From Candidatus Hydrogenedentota bacterium (GTDB taxonomy: Bacteria; Hydrogenedentota; Hydrogenedentia; Hydrogenedentales; SLHB01), in NCBI GenBank assembly GCA_003557825.1, contig PWNM01000556.1, positions 1 to 16,219 of the forward strand: DNA of 16,219 bases, in the 5' to 3' direction. Made by a program: the position numbers and the translations under genes. Below the pieces are notes generated by a model. The model made no database searches, was not told the DNA's origin, and worked only from the letters and a program-made list of their open reading frames with translations. Positions 7,387 through 15,242 of this stretch are shown here, piece by piece; the first letter of the stretch is position 1, and every line of letters starts with the position of its first letter.

Positions 7387-9126
7387 CTACTCCGTCAACT
7401 CGTCAAGGAAATCGTCGCGAGTGACGCGCAGTACCTCTTCAATGGTCGATACCCCATCCAGAACCCGCCGTGCCCCGTCCTCGCGTAGAGTCCGCATACC
7501 GAATTTACGGGCTTCGCGTTTGATCACATTCGAGTCGGTTCCTCGCAACACGAGGTTCTGTATATGGGGATTCATGACCAACATCTCGAAAATGCCTGTT
7601 CGACCGAAATAGCCCCGCTGCTGGCATTTTTCACAGCCCGCGCCGCGGTAAACCAGTTTGCCTTTCGCATCCGACTCGGAAAGCCCCAGTTCCACCAGAC
7701 TCTCGATTTCCGGTTCGTAGGCTTCTTTGCAGTTAGGGCAGATACACCGAACCAACCGTTGGGCTAGAATGGCAATCGTCGACGACGTAACCAGAAAAGG
7801 TTCGATTCCCATGTTGACCAGGCGCGTAATGGCGCCTGCGCTATCATTCGTATGAAGCGTGGTAAACACCAGATGACCGGTCAACGAAGCATGGACGGCC
7901 ATGTCGGCCGTTTCGTGATCCCGGACCTCCCCAACCAGGATGACATCGGGGTCTTGCCGCAGAATGCTCCGCAAGGCGGAGGCAAAGGTCAGCCCGATCT
8001 TGCTCTTCACCTCGATTTGTCCGACGCCGGCCATATGATACTCGACAGGATCTTCGACGGTGATCACATTGATATCGGGCGAAAGCACCCGTTGCAGACA
8101 CGCATAGAGGGTAGTCGATTTACCGGAGCCCGTCGGACCGGTGACGAGGATGATGCCATGGGAGCTCGTGACGAGTTTGTCCATGAGCTGATAATCCAGC
8201 GGCCCCATACCCAATTCCTCGAGTCCGAAGAGGAAACTTCCCTTCTCGAGGATACGCATCACCACGCGTTCGCCGTGTTGTACCGGAATCACCGAAACCC
8301 GGATATCGATCTCTTTTCCACTCAATCGAATTTTAATCCGGCCGTCTTGGGGTAACCGATGCTCGGCAATGTTCATTCGCGCCATGATTTTAACACGGGA
8401 TACTACAGCGGCTTGCTGGTTTTTGGGGACGGTAAACTTGTGGTACAAAACGCCGTCCACGCGATATCGCACATACACCTCGCGCTCGAAGGGTTCGACA
8501 TGAATATCCGAGGCGCGTTCTTTCACCGCACCCGAAATCAACAGGTTGATCAGCTTGATTATGGGAGCTTCATTGGCCAGATCGAGTAAGTCGCGGTCGG
8601 ATTCCGCCAGGTCAAAGGCCTGCACGCCGTCTTCGTCGCTGTCGTTGTCGAGGACAATGCTATCCAGCATATCTGAGGCGTTTTCACCTTGCTGGTCGAA
8701 GTAACCGTCAATGACCGCTTGGATATCTTGCTGTCTGCAGATAACGGGAATCACCGATCCGCCCAATAACAACCGCAAGTCGTCCAGCGGCATGAGATTC
8801 ACCGGATCATGCACGGCGACATAGAAGGCGGATCCGTTCTTTCGATAGGGGACCATTTGGTATTCCCGGATGAAGCTCAGAGGTACCCGGGTGGTCAACG
8901 CCGCATCGATTTCCTTTTGAATGTCCGGCTCGAAAGGAATACCAAACTGGGAGCTCAATGCATTTAACAGATGGTCTTCTTCAATATAGCCGAGATCGAG
9001 CAACACCTCGCCGATCCGTTTGGGGCGAAGCTTTTGAAGCTCGAGTCCTTCGTCCACCTGCTCGGCATGGATGTTGCCATTTTGAACCAGGATCTCGCCG
9101 ATCTTTAGTCCTTGGGCGGTGTCCAT
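7387..9126 (-). CDS. gspE: GspE, T2SS assembly ATPase
   Basis: GspE hydrolyses ATP in the cytoplasm to drive pseudopilus extension. The N-terminal domain (about 1-150) is of the GspE/PilB/MshE N-terminal type. The catalytic part shows Walker A GPTGSGKST (330-338), the Asp box VITVEDPVEY (354-363), Walker B ILRQDPDVILVGEVRD (388-403) and the His box around HLVFTTLHTND (418-428). Two Cys pairs (C463/C466 and C498/C501) form the zinc-binding CxxC...CxxC module of true GspE. All key residues are intact, so it should be active. Its 579 residues are slightly more than the usual 500-570. It starts 2 bases after the gspD stop. Confidence 0.98.
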   Translation of the reverse strand: MDTAQGLKIGEILVQNGNIHAEQVDEGLELQKLRPKRIGEVLLDLGYIEEDHLLNALSSQFGIPFEPDIQKEIDAALTTRVPLSFIREYQMVPYRKNGSAFYVAVHDPVNLMPLDDLRLLLGGSVIPVICRQQDIQAVIDGYFDQQGENASDMLDSIVLDNDSDEDGVQAFDLAESDRDLLDLANEAPIIKLINLLISGAVKERASDIHVEPFEREVYVRYRVDGVLYHKFTVPKNQQAAVVSRVKIMARMNIAEHRLPQDGRIKIRLSGKEIDIRVSVIPVQHGERVVMRILEKGSFLFGLEELGMGPLDYQLMDKLVTSSHGIILVTGPTGSGKSTTLYACLQRVLSPDINVITVEDPVEYHMAGVGQIEVKSKIGLTFASALRSILRQDPDVILVGEVRDHETADMAVHASLTGHLVFTTLHTNDSAGAITRLVNMGIEPFLVTSSTIAILAQRLVRCICPNCKEAYEPEIESLVELGLSESDAKGKLVYRGAGCEKCQQRGYFGRTGIFEMLVMNPHIQNLVLRGTDSNVIKREARKFGMRTLREDGARRVLDGVSTIEEVLRVTRDDFLDELTE

Positions 9127-9128
9127 AC

Positions 9129-11456
9129 CTACCTTTCCATATCGCCGCGTTCGAACCGACCTTCTTGATGCAGCGTTTCAAGGTGCGCCTCACTTGGGCG
9201 ATGCCGCGTGCGCTTGTAATGTCGGCGCTCTGTTTTCCGGATAAATCCTTGTTCGAAAATGGCGTCGAGATTGGCGGCCGAGAACTCATCTATCCGATGA
9301 CGCATCAACCGGTCGGCATCCCGGCCATCTCGGATGACATGGGGAGTCACCAGGACGACCAGATTCCGTTTGGCACGTTGATTCGAGGTGCGCCGGAACA
9401 TCCAGCCCAAAACGGGTAGGTCACCCAGGATCGGCGTCTGCCGCCTTGAACGGTCCGTTGTTTCGCTAATCAAGCCGCCTACTACGCCGGTCGCGCCATC
9501 GCGAACGACAATACGGTTCGTCACCTGAGACTTTGAGAAGGTCGGTCCGACAATATTTGGGTCGGCGCCTGCGGGGCTCTGTTTTACTGATGAAACCTCG
9601 ACATCCAAATTCATCGCAACGTAGTCCCCTTGACTAATTTGAGGGGTTACTGTCATCTTAATACCCACATCGCGACGGTCGATGCTACTAAATATGGCTC
9701 GATCCGCGCCGACCTGATCAAGACCGGCCCGTGTACCGGTCGTAACAGGAACCTCGTCACCAATGATAATGGATGCTTCCTCGTTGTCCACGGTGGGCAA
9801 GAACGGTTGAGACAACACATCGAGATCCGTGACCGAGTCCAGGGCCGTAAGGAGTAGCGGCACCTTGGGTACCGTCTGGACGGTCATCTGACCATTGGGT
9901 CCCGTAACTGGGATATCAATTGTGCCATCGAGTACGCCGGTAGTTAACACTGGGGCATCGGCCCCAGTCTGGAACAACGGGCCACCCGACAGGACATTGG
10001 CTAGCTGGACGATGTTGTTGACGGCGAACCCGTCGTGGCCGGTGAGGGACGCCATCTCGACGGACAGCTCGAACCGATCCTGGATGATGACCTCCATAAT
10101 AATCGCTTCCACATGGACTTGCCGTTGGGGAATATCAAGTTGCTCGATCAAGGTACTGATAACCTTGTAGTCTTGGGGAGATGCCAGGATGAGGAGCGAG
10201 TTGGTGGCGTCGAAGTTCTCAACCACCACCCGCCGCTCGAAGGGTTGGATTTCTCCTGTCGCGGGATTGACGCCGCCTCCACCGCCGCCTTCTCCGCCCG
10301 CGCGGGGGGCTCCGCCGATGATCGCGGTGAGGGTCGATTTCATCACTTCGGCATTGGCATTCTGCAGCTCGTACACGTGCATGTTGTTCGCATCATAGGG
10401 CGTCGGGGAATCGAGGCGATCAATAAGCGTCCGAATTTCGCGCATCATCGCCTCGGAAGCGCGCACGATAAGCGTGTTGAGCCGTTCGTCGGGCACGATC
10501 TGCAACACGGGCTCTTCGGCGCTGATGATGGTTTCCGGGTCATCACCGCGAACGGCAGGGCGCACAGGGGGACGTCCGGGTTGCGGCACGGCGCGGGCTT
10601 GCTGTGGCCGGGTCCGATCCACGCCACCCAGCAGGACCTGTTCAAGCTGCGCAGCCAGCACCTCGGCCCGGGCGTATTCGAGCGAGAATATTTCGGTCAC
10701 GATTTCCGAACCGGGGACATCAATGGCATCGAGGAATTTTAGCATATTCCGTACGCCATGGGCATTGTCCCGAATAATCAGCATGTTGGCGGGCCCATAG
10801 GCATCGACGCGCGCCTCCTGCGAACCCAAGCCACGCACCAAACTGGTCAGTTCTTCTGCAGAACCGTATCGCACCTGCACGATATGAGTCGAGAACTCAT
10901 CATACCCTTCAGGGAACACGTCGGAGTCCGTGATAATCTCATGCTTCTCCCAATCGTCCGAGATGGGTCCAATTTTGATCAAAGCCCCGTCCTCAAGGGT
11001 CTCGCGCATGCTGAATCCGTAAGTCGTCAGCACAGATTGCAGCAACGGCAACAGCATGCGGGGCTGAATGGGAGTATGGGCGACAAGCGTAACGGGGATG
11101 TTTCCGATCTGGGGATCGAACAGGAAATTCCGCCCCGTCATGGCTCCGATTGCTTTGACGATCTCGCGGAGTTCGACGCCGTCGAAATAGATATCAACGG
11201 GTTCCGTGGCCATTTCGCCGTCCAGCGGGCGGTTTTCCGGACCGGCAGGAAGACCGGGCAATGGCCGGATTTCGCCCCTTCGCTCGGACGCCTCATTGTT
11301 GTCGTTCTGATTGAGACTGGGCACGCCGTTGAGCGCATTGCCGGGAAGATCGTTCGGATCAACCTGATTGAAAGCCCCTTCCTGCCCCCAAGCCGCACCT
11401 CCGACGACAAGCGCAAGCCCCATTCCAAAAGCCGCCATTACCCGCACTAAAGACAT
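9129..11456 (-). CDS. gspD: GspD, T2SS outer-membrane secretin
   Basis: GspD forms the large outer-membrane channel. A signal peptide (about 1-24) is followed by an unusual Asn- and Pro-rich linker (25-82), then the N0 domain (about 86-165), N1 (188-250), N2 (252-350, interrupted by a Pro- and Arg-rich loop 280-310) and N3 (357-442, with a Gly-rich loop 382-395). The secretin core (about 444-710) has GDEVPVTTG and the signature TPILGDLPVLGWMF near 674-687. The C-terminal tail (about 735-775) is rich in Arg and His; it lies where a pilotin-binding S domain sits in some species. Binding site GGAGAGG lies 7 bases before the ATG. It begins 41 bases after gspC. Confidence 0.97.
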   Translation of the reverse strand: MSLVRVMAAFGMGLALVVGGAAWGQEGAFNQVDPNDLPGNALNGVPSLNQNDNNEASERRGEIRPLPGLPAGPENRPLDGEMATEPVDIYFDGVELREIVKAIGAMTGRNFLFDPQIGNIPVTLVAHTPIQPRMLLPLLQSVLTTYGFSMRETLEDGALIKIGPISDDWEKHEIITDSDVFPEGYDEFSTHIVQVRYGSAEELTSLVRGLGSQEARVDAYGPANMLIIRDNAHGVRNMLKFLDAIDVPGSEIVTEIFSLEYARAEVLAAQLEQVLLGGVDRTRPQQARAVPQPGRPPVRPAVRGDDPETIISAEEPVLQIVPDERLNTLIVRASEAMMREIRTLIDRLDSPTPYDANNMHVYELQNANAEVMKSTLTAIIGGAPRAGGEGGGGGGVNPATGEIQPFERRVVVENFDATNSLLILASPQDYKVISTLIEQLDIPQRQVHVEAIIMEVIIQDRFELSVEMASLTGHDGFAVNNIVQLANVLSGGPLFQTGADAPVLTTGVLDGTIDIPVTGPNGQMTVQTVPKVPLLLTALDSVTDLDVLSQPFLPTVDNEEASIIIGDEVPVTTGTRAGLDQVGADRAIFSSIDRRDVGIKMTVTPQISQGDYVAMNLDVEVSSVKQSPAGADPNIVGPTFSKSQVTNRIVVRDGATGVVGGLISETTDRSRRQTPILGDLPVLGWMFRRTSNQRAKRNLVVLVTPHVIRDGRDADRLMRHRIDEFSAANLDAIFEQGFIRKTERRHYKRTRHRPSEAHLETLHQEGRFERGDMER

Positions 11457-11497
11457 GTGTATCCCTCTCCAACCTGTGCGTGATTCACGTCGTGTTT

Positions 11498-12490
11498 CTA
11501 CTCCAATCGGAAAACAATGGTCTCGGGACGACCGTTACGAAGGACGCTGACCCAATGGGTGGGGGCGTTCTGGAATCGGTTGAGTACCTCGATGACCCGC
11601 GCTTCGCTATCAATCTGGACGCCGTTGATCTGCTGAACGACGTCGCCTTCCTGGAACCCGAATTGACGGGCCAATGGAATGTCCCCAATATTCGGGGACG
11701 TAATGCCGACCACATCGCCGGACTCATCGGAAACGAGCTCGGGGCTAATCTGTGAATAAAGCTCAGCGTAGTTTTCCTGGGACATTTCTTGGATGAGCTC
11801 ATTTCGGTCGAGCACGACCTGATTCCGTCCTCCACCCTCGGGCGGACGCCGAATGGATCCCTGGTCCCGATCCGGGCGTTGGGGCTGCCTGGCCTGAGGC
11901 TGCTGGGGCGATGGCCGGCCACGGTCGGAACGATTCATCGAAGCGGTCTGCATCGCTCCGCTGGGGGCATCGCGGTCCATGGCCAGCACCAACCGGGTGT
12001 TGTCGGCAGCGTTGTACAAAATGACCTGCTGCCGGTTGATCTCTTGGAGCACAATATCGTCCATGACCTCTTGATTGATGAAATAGGCCTTGAGTGAGCG
12101 GGAATTCGAGTTCTCGATGAAGGCCGAGCCCAGCGGGTCGGTCGGATAGGCGGCCATTGTGCCGAAAAGCCGTAAAGGCAGGTTGTCGGCCAACCGTTCC
12201 TCGGGTTCTTGTACAACGGGCTCCGGTTCGGGCTCTTCGACCCGCGTCGCCCCTGCAGGGCCGTAAAGATTGGCCTGGACAATACGGTCATAGGCGCCGC
12301 GATCGGCCACTTCGCGGACGGCCGGACCCCGGGATTCCGCGCTGGGATCCACCGACCGCGAGACGGCGACGGCTCCGGCGCTGTCGTCAAAGATACGGGC
12401 GACCATCATATAGGTCACTACAAGAATAAGCAGGGCCAGAATCAAATCGGCCACCAACAATCCTTGGCGTATGATAAGGCCTTTTAGCAT
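11498..12490 (-). CDS. gspC: GspC, inner-membrane link to the secretin, with PDZ domain
   Basis: GspC joins the platform to GspD and may help select substrates. It has a short cytoplasmic N-terminus, one membrane helix (about 11-30), the HR domain (about 104-171, LPLRLFGTMAAYPTDPLGSA and the strands after it), a disordered linker rich in Pro, Gln and Arg (about 186-222), and a C-terminal PDZ domain (about 258-330, with GFQEGDVVQQINGVQI). The PDZ form of GspC is the common one; others carry a coiled coil. Its 330 residues are a little long because of the linker. It is the first gene of the gsp operon, behind about 200 bases of leader after the hairpin at 12692-12722. A GGAG lies about 13 bases before the ATG, farther than ideal. 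Confidence 0.94.
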   Translation of the reverse strand: MLKGLIIRQGLLVADLILALLILVVTYMMVARIFDDSAGAVAVSRSVDPSAESRGPAVREVADRGAYDRIVQANLYGPAGATRVEEPEPEPVVQEPEERLADNLPLRLFGTMAAYPTDPLGSAFIENSNSRSLKAYFINQEVMDDIVLQEINRQQVILYNAADNTRLVLAMDRDAPSGAMQTASMNRSDRGRPSPQQPQARQPQRPDRDQGSIRRPPEGGGRNQVVLDRNELIQEMSQENYAELYSQISPELVSDESGDVVGITSPNIGDIPLARQFGFQEGDVVQQINGVQIDSEARVIEVLNRFQNAPTHWVSVLRNGRPETIVFRLE

Positions 12491-12691
12491 AAGACGATAC
12501 AGGGTCTCCGTTCATTGTCTGAAACTACACGGCTTCATCCGACGCGAGGGCTGACATATCCATCATCTCAACGCGTAAATGCAGTCGGAAGTTGACATAA
12601 AGGGGCCTAATTGGCGTTTCCAATATAGTGTATCCCATTGCCTCGACTTATATAAAACCAATGGGCTCGGGAAGTTCCATAGCCTAGAACA

Positions 12692-12722
12692 CCTCACCCC
12701 GGATACAGGGTCCGGGGTGAGG
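12692..12722. terminator. Perfect 12-bp hairpin, probable terminator
   Basis: CCTCACCCCGGA (12692-12703) and TCCGGGGTGAGG (12711-12722) pair perfectly around a 7-base loop, 27 bases beyond the stop codon of the gene at 12750-15134. The stem is GC-rich, but no T-tract follows directly on the minus strand; on the plus strand a TTTTT lies about 10 bases beyond. It most likely ends or stabilises the upstream transcript. The rest of 12491-12749 holds no gene, and I found no convincing promoter box pair for gspC in it. Confidence 0.55.
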
Positions 12723-12749
12723 CAATGGTCTGATTTTTGAACGCACCGC

Positions 12750-15134
12750 TTATTGTTCGACACGCTCCTGATCGCGCACAATCCGGCGTATGTGATTCGT
12801 CAGGTCATCAAGCGGGATGGCCCGGCTGAACCGACTTACAACCTTGGGCTCTTCCTCCGCATCATCTAGAGGATCCGGCTCCGCATCCACTTCGACCCGT
12901 TTGGCCTCCGCCTGCGGAATGGCCCGGGAAGCGCGGTCGAGCGCCCGTTGAGAGAGTTGGTTTTGGGCGGCTACGTAACGCTCACCGGTCTCCGGATCGC
13001 GGCGGATGGTGAACTTGCCCGCACGGCCGCCAACGGCCATCAACCCGAACGTACGGTTTTCGCCCATGAACACCAGCACCTCTTCCCCTTCTTTCCAGCG
13101 GGGATACTGGGGAACATGGGTCGTAATGCCGTCCACATGCCCGCCAAGCTGCGAAAAATACAGCCGCGCGTTGCGATTGGCCCGGCCTTTCATCGCCGTT
13201 TCGACTTGCAGGACCACGTCGGTGATGATGCGGCCTTGGTCGTCCCATCGGGATTCCACAGAGATGACCTCGCCCGTCACCACTTCATCGGAAAAGGACA
13301 CCATGCGTTCGATGGACATGGAAGCCGCTTGCGCCTCGGCAGGGGCGGCGGCCAGGAAAAGTCCCGCCACCACCAAGACCAGCGCCGCCGCCTGGGCCGC
13401 CCGACGGTTGCGAAGCAATCCGAAGGCGATCAGCATGGCGCCAACCACAAAGAGCCCGAGGGCGCGCCGCTGGGCGAGGCTCCACTCAAAGGCCAAGAGC
13501 GCGCCCTGGGCCATACGCAGGGCAACGGGTTGTTCGACAAGCACCGTCGTAATATAGGGTGCGGCGCGGTAATAACCATCGGCAAGGGCCACGCCGACCG
13601 GGTTTTGCAGCAGCACGTTATCGCGGAAACCGCGCAACGCTTCGGGGCCATGAGGAGCGGCCATGGTGGCCGCAACCAGATTCAGCGGACAGACTGTTTC
13701 ACTCACCGCCGTGCCGAACATAGGACGCGTGCCCGGTAGCATTTGAGGCAGGGTCCGCCCCGTTTCCGTGCTGACGATTTGACGGCGCACCGGATCAAAC
13801 TTCAATGGCGTTCCGTCCTCAACCCGTTGCATGGAGAACAAGTTTTCGCCGCCTTCCCGGAATACCTGTGGCGTGAAGGGGACGTCGAAAGCGAACTCCA
13901 CGCTCTCATCGGCAAATTCCCACCGATGGGTCGAGTCGAAATCTTCCGCCGTTAAGCCTTCCACATCGACGTTGCTCATGGTGATGACATAGTCCGCAGG
14001 GAAGTCCACACCGCCGAGGGTCTCTAATTGACGGAACATATTAATCAATTGGAATCGACCGCTAAACTCCTCTTGATGCTCAAATAGTCCGGTGAGGGTG
14101 CTGAACATGGGGACCCGGTCGGTATTCGGGTTGTTGTCCACATTACCCCAGGCCTGAATGAACGCGCCGGGCACGGGCTGCGAGGGCACGCCCCCTGCGC
14201 CGCGCGTCCGCGCTTCCTGGCGAATGGTAAAGAAGTTCTCGAGATCCTGCCGTGGATACAGCCACGTTACGCCGGCGATATCGCTCGGGGCAAGCGCTTC
14301 CCAGCTCATACGGTATAGGCCTTGTCCAACTTCTATATACCCTGGAATTGGATGCATAACGGGGGTTACGCCGGACAATTCAAGGTCTCCAAATGCTCGC
14401 CGCGCCCACACCAAAGGATCGACGTCAATATCCAGCGGTCCGTCCGGAGTAAGGAGTACCTCGGACTCCAGATTGGACAGAGGGTCGAATTCCAGCCCGA
14501 GTAAAAATCCGACCAGTTGAACCACCATCGAACGAAGCGGTATGGGTCCTTCCGTCGGGGAATTGACGCCATCGCCGAAATTCATCACATCACTCAGCTG
14601 AACACCTTCGGCCTGAATGGCCATGTCCACATCGAGCAGCGCCGGGCCTGTCAATTGCACCTGTTCGCCCTGCACTTCATAGATACCCGAGTTGGAAATA
14701 AAGGTGATAAAGGTGATACCGATTGGAAGAGTTCCGGGCGGAACCACATCGCTATCGGGGCCTTCCTTCGACACAAAATTGATGAAATCGGCCGTGGCCA
14801 CATCCGTACCTAACGGAAGATCGTCGTCAATAGGCTGGGTAAAATCGAAGTTGATGTACGAGGTGGGGACATTTTCCCAAACCCGAAACGCATCTTGGAT
14901 TAGCTGGCGTTCGTCAAAGGTCCACCCATCCGGCCCGCCCCGTAGCGTAATGGGAATGCCATCGGGCTCAATGTCGCGCAAGCGCCATCGGGCCAGGCGG
15001 AGCGAAGGGGTCCCCCCCTCGATTTCACTGACAAATCCCCCCGCGGGATAAAATGCCGCCGCATCCGGGGCCATCCAAAGCAGCATTCCCAGACACAACC
15101 CGGCAGCGATTAGACGCCTCAAACTCACTCTCAC
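12750..15134 (-). CDS. Exported fusion protein: inactive matrixin fold, CFI-box and second exported domain
   Basis: The start is GTG 15134, with GAGGAG 7 bases upstream (15147-15142). A signal peptide spans residues 1-27 (cut after DAAA). Residues about 40-295 follow the matrixin metalloprotease pattern: AFRVWENV, a Met-turn-like VMHP (259-262) and the closing LAPSDIAGVTWLYP (281-294). The zinc motif HExGHxxGLxH appears as QLVGFLLGLEF (206-216), so all three His and the catalytic Glu are lost. Residues 482-540 are a degenerate CFI-box (RGFRDNVLL, ALADGYY). A membrane helix (557-573), RNRR, then a signal-peptide-like helix ending AEAQA (582-603) follow. The last part (604-794) is an exported domain with SDEVVTGEVISVESRW and LGGHVDGI that I know as small stand-alone hypothetical proteins, plus a charged tail. 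The function is unknown; protease activity is unlikely. Confidence 0.85.
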   Translation of the reverse strand: MRVSLRRLIAAGLCLGMLLWMAPDAAAFYPAGGFVSEIEGGTPSLRLARWRLRDIEPDGIPITLRGGPDGWTFDERQLIQDAFRVWENVPTSYINFDFTQPIDDDLPLGTDVATADFINFVSKEGPDSDVVPPGTLPIGITFITFISNSGIYEVQGEQVQLTGPALLDVDMAIQAEGVQLSDVMNFGDGVNSPTEGPIPLRSMVVQLVGFLLGLEFDPLSNLESEVLLTPDGPLDIDVDPLVWARRAFGDLELSGVTPVMHPIPGYIEVGQGLYRMSWEALAPSDIAGVTWLYPRQDLENFFTIRQEARTRGAGGVPSQPVPGAFIQAWGNVDNNPNTDRVPMFSTLTGLFEHQEEFSGRFQLINMFRQLETLGGVDFPADYVITMSNVDVEGLTAEDFDSTHRWEFADESVEFAFDVPFTPQVFREGGENLFSMQRVEDGTPLKFDPVRRQIVSTETGRTLPQMLPGTRPMFGTAVSETVCPLNLVAATMAAPHGPEALRGFRDNVLLQNPVGVALADGYYRAAPYITTVLVEQPVALRMAQGALLAFEWSLAQRRALGLFVVGAMLIAFGLLRNRRAAQAAALVLVVAGLFLAAAPAEAQAASMSIERMVSFSDEVVTGEVISVESRWDDQGRIITDVVLQVETAMKGRANRNARLYFSQLGGHVDGITTHVPQYPRWKEGEEVLVFMGENRTFGLMAVGGRAGKFTIRRDPETGERYVAAQNQLSQRALDRASRAIPQAEAKRVEVDAEPDPLDDAEEEPKVVSRFSRAIPLDDLTNHIRRIVRDQERVEQ

Positions 15135-15141
15135 GTGTCGG

Positions 15142-15149
15142 CTCCTCTT
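15142..15149 (-). promoter_or_regulatory. Ribosome binding site deciding a GTG start
   Basis: AAGAGGAG on the minus strand lies 7 bases before GTG 15134. It supports this GTG over a second GTG six bases farther in. It starts just two bases after the large stem-loop at 15152-15196, so the fold could control access of the ribosome. Confidence 0.7.
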
Positions 15150-15151
15150 GA

Positions 15152-15196
15152 CACACCAGCGGATCCGGTCTACAAAGACCGATTCCGCTCGGTGTG
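15152..15196. repeat. Long intergenic stem-loop next to a ribosome binding site
   Basis: On the plus strand the 5' arm is CACACC-AGCGGA-TC-CGGTCT, the loop is ACAA and the 3' arm is AGACCG-AT-TCCGCT-C-GGTGTG. That gives 18 base pairs in three blocks of six, with one 2x2 internal loop and one bulged C, in 45 bases. It lies between the TIG/CFI-box gene and the matrixin-like gene. It may end the first transcript, act as an RNA processing site between the two, or mask the binding site of the second. Confidence 0.75.
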
Positions 15197-15200
15197 GGTT

Positions 15201-15218
15201 GCAGGTCTACAGACCCGC
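15201..15218. repeat. Second small inverted repeat
   Basis: GGTCT-AC-AGACC (15204-15215), extended by GC/GC pairs across one mismatch, lies 24 bases after the stop of the TIG protein gene. It shares the core GGTCTACA with the loop-proximal part of the larger stem-loop next to it (CGGTCTACAAAGACCG). The two could be a tandem pair of operator or RNA-processing elements. Confidence 0.5.
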
Positions 15219-15242
15219 CTCCTGTGTTCTCCCATTCCGCAA

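Noticed and set aside
10035..10742. 235-codon open frame on the plus strand
   Set aside because: It lies wholly antisense to gspD, whose secretin domains run through the region; it arises from GC-biased codons.
12592..12626. TTGACA on the plus strand as a promoter
   Set aside because: No -10 box lies at 15-19 bases; the TATAGT-like sequence is about 8 bases too far away, and no plus-strand gene follows.
12601..12660. TATATT and TACACT on the minus strand as the gsp operon promoter
   Set aside because: At proper spacing the -35 positions match the consensus at only one or two of six bases, so I do not call a promoter.
12563..12781. 72-codon minus-strand frame across the hairpin
   Set aside because: It overlaps the end of the upstream gene and a perfect terminator-like hairpin, and has no binding site or recognisable content.
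12948..13739. 263-codon open frame on the plus strand
   Set aside because: It is antisense to the matrixin/CFI-box fusion gene, whose domains and membrane helices are continuous there; the translation is His- and Arg-rich like typical shadow frames.
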